From the NCBI GenBank assembly GCA_003250865.1, contig QKJH01000117.1, positions 1-5,378 on the forward strand: a DNA stretch of 5,378 nucleotides, read 5' to 3'. Each line of letters opens with the position of its first letter. Within the stretch, counting starts at the first letter, position 1. The notes under the pieces were generated by a model. It saw nothing but the letters and a program-made list of their open reading frames with translations. It was not told the DNA's origin and ran no database searches. Of the stretch, positions 5,350 to 5,378 are shown piece after piece. The position numbers were made by a program, and so were the translations under genes. Source of the stretch: Alphaproteobacteria bacterium (GTDB lineage Bacteria > Pseudomonadota > Alphaproteobacteria > Micavibrionales > SZUA-601).

Positions 5350-5378
5350 AACAATCGATCAGCAATAAAAATTACAAT

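Noticed and set aside
1..5378. CRISPR array, tRNA, insertion sequence or diversity-generating repeat
   Set aside because: No regularly spaced repeats, cloverleaf, transposase motif, terminal inverted repeats or template/variable repeat pairs were seen on either strand.

Overview
All recognisable genes in this window lie on the minus strand, so the locus reads from right to left. It has two halves. The right half (about 3450-5378) is a piece of a tailed-phage or prophage genome. It holds a 145-residue protein of unknown function (4812-5249), a major capsid protein (3769-4587) and a small capsid-adjacent protein (3497-3742). The left half (1-3433) is a tightly packed series of an M15-family peptidase resembling phage endolysins, a 12-helix MFS-like membrane protein, a saccharopine-dehydrogenase-like NAD(P)-binding protein, and the N-terminal 148 residues of a second, different MFS transporter that runs off the window.

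The host is probably a Gram-negative bacterium. The mix of capsid and M15 endolysin genes would fit an alphaproteobacterial prophage, but this is a weak impression from protein style, and nothing in the window fixes the taxonomy. Base composition is uneven. Hand-counted 60-base lines are about 57-60% GC in the capsid and dehydrogenase genes, but about 30-38% in the 145-residue gene and the leftmost transporter. This suggests a mosaic.

Transcription signals cluster around the phage genes. The 145-residue gene sits between two intrinsic terminators and has a very good Shine-Dalgarno sequence. A near-consensus sigma70 promoter (4768-4796) fires toward the capsid gene. Its predicted start lies only a few bases before a strong terminator hairpin (4725-4757), and a second terminator-like hairpin follows (4680-4722). 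The capsid gene therefore has a structured leader of about 170 nt that looks like an attenuation or antitermination point. A third strong hairpin (3452-3478) separates the capsid pair from the M15 gene.

From the M15 gene leftward there is no visible terminator. The M15 stop and the first transporter start overlap by 4 bases (ATGA). The next gaps are 24 and 9 bases, and the last gene starts in the same frame as the one before it, just past its stop codon. The inferred organisation is a lysis-type enzyme followed by a transporter-reductase-transporter cassette. It could be phage-borne cargo or host genes at the edge of a prophage remnant. No terminase, portal, tail or integrase gene is visible here. 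No tRNA, rRNA, CRISPR array or insertion sequence was found.
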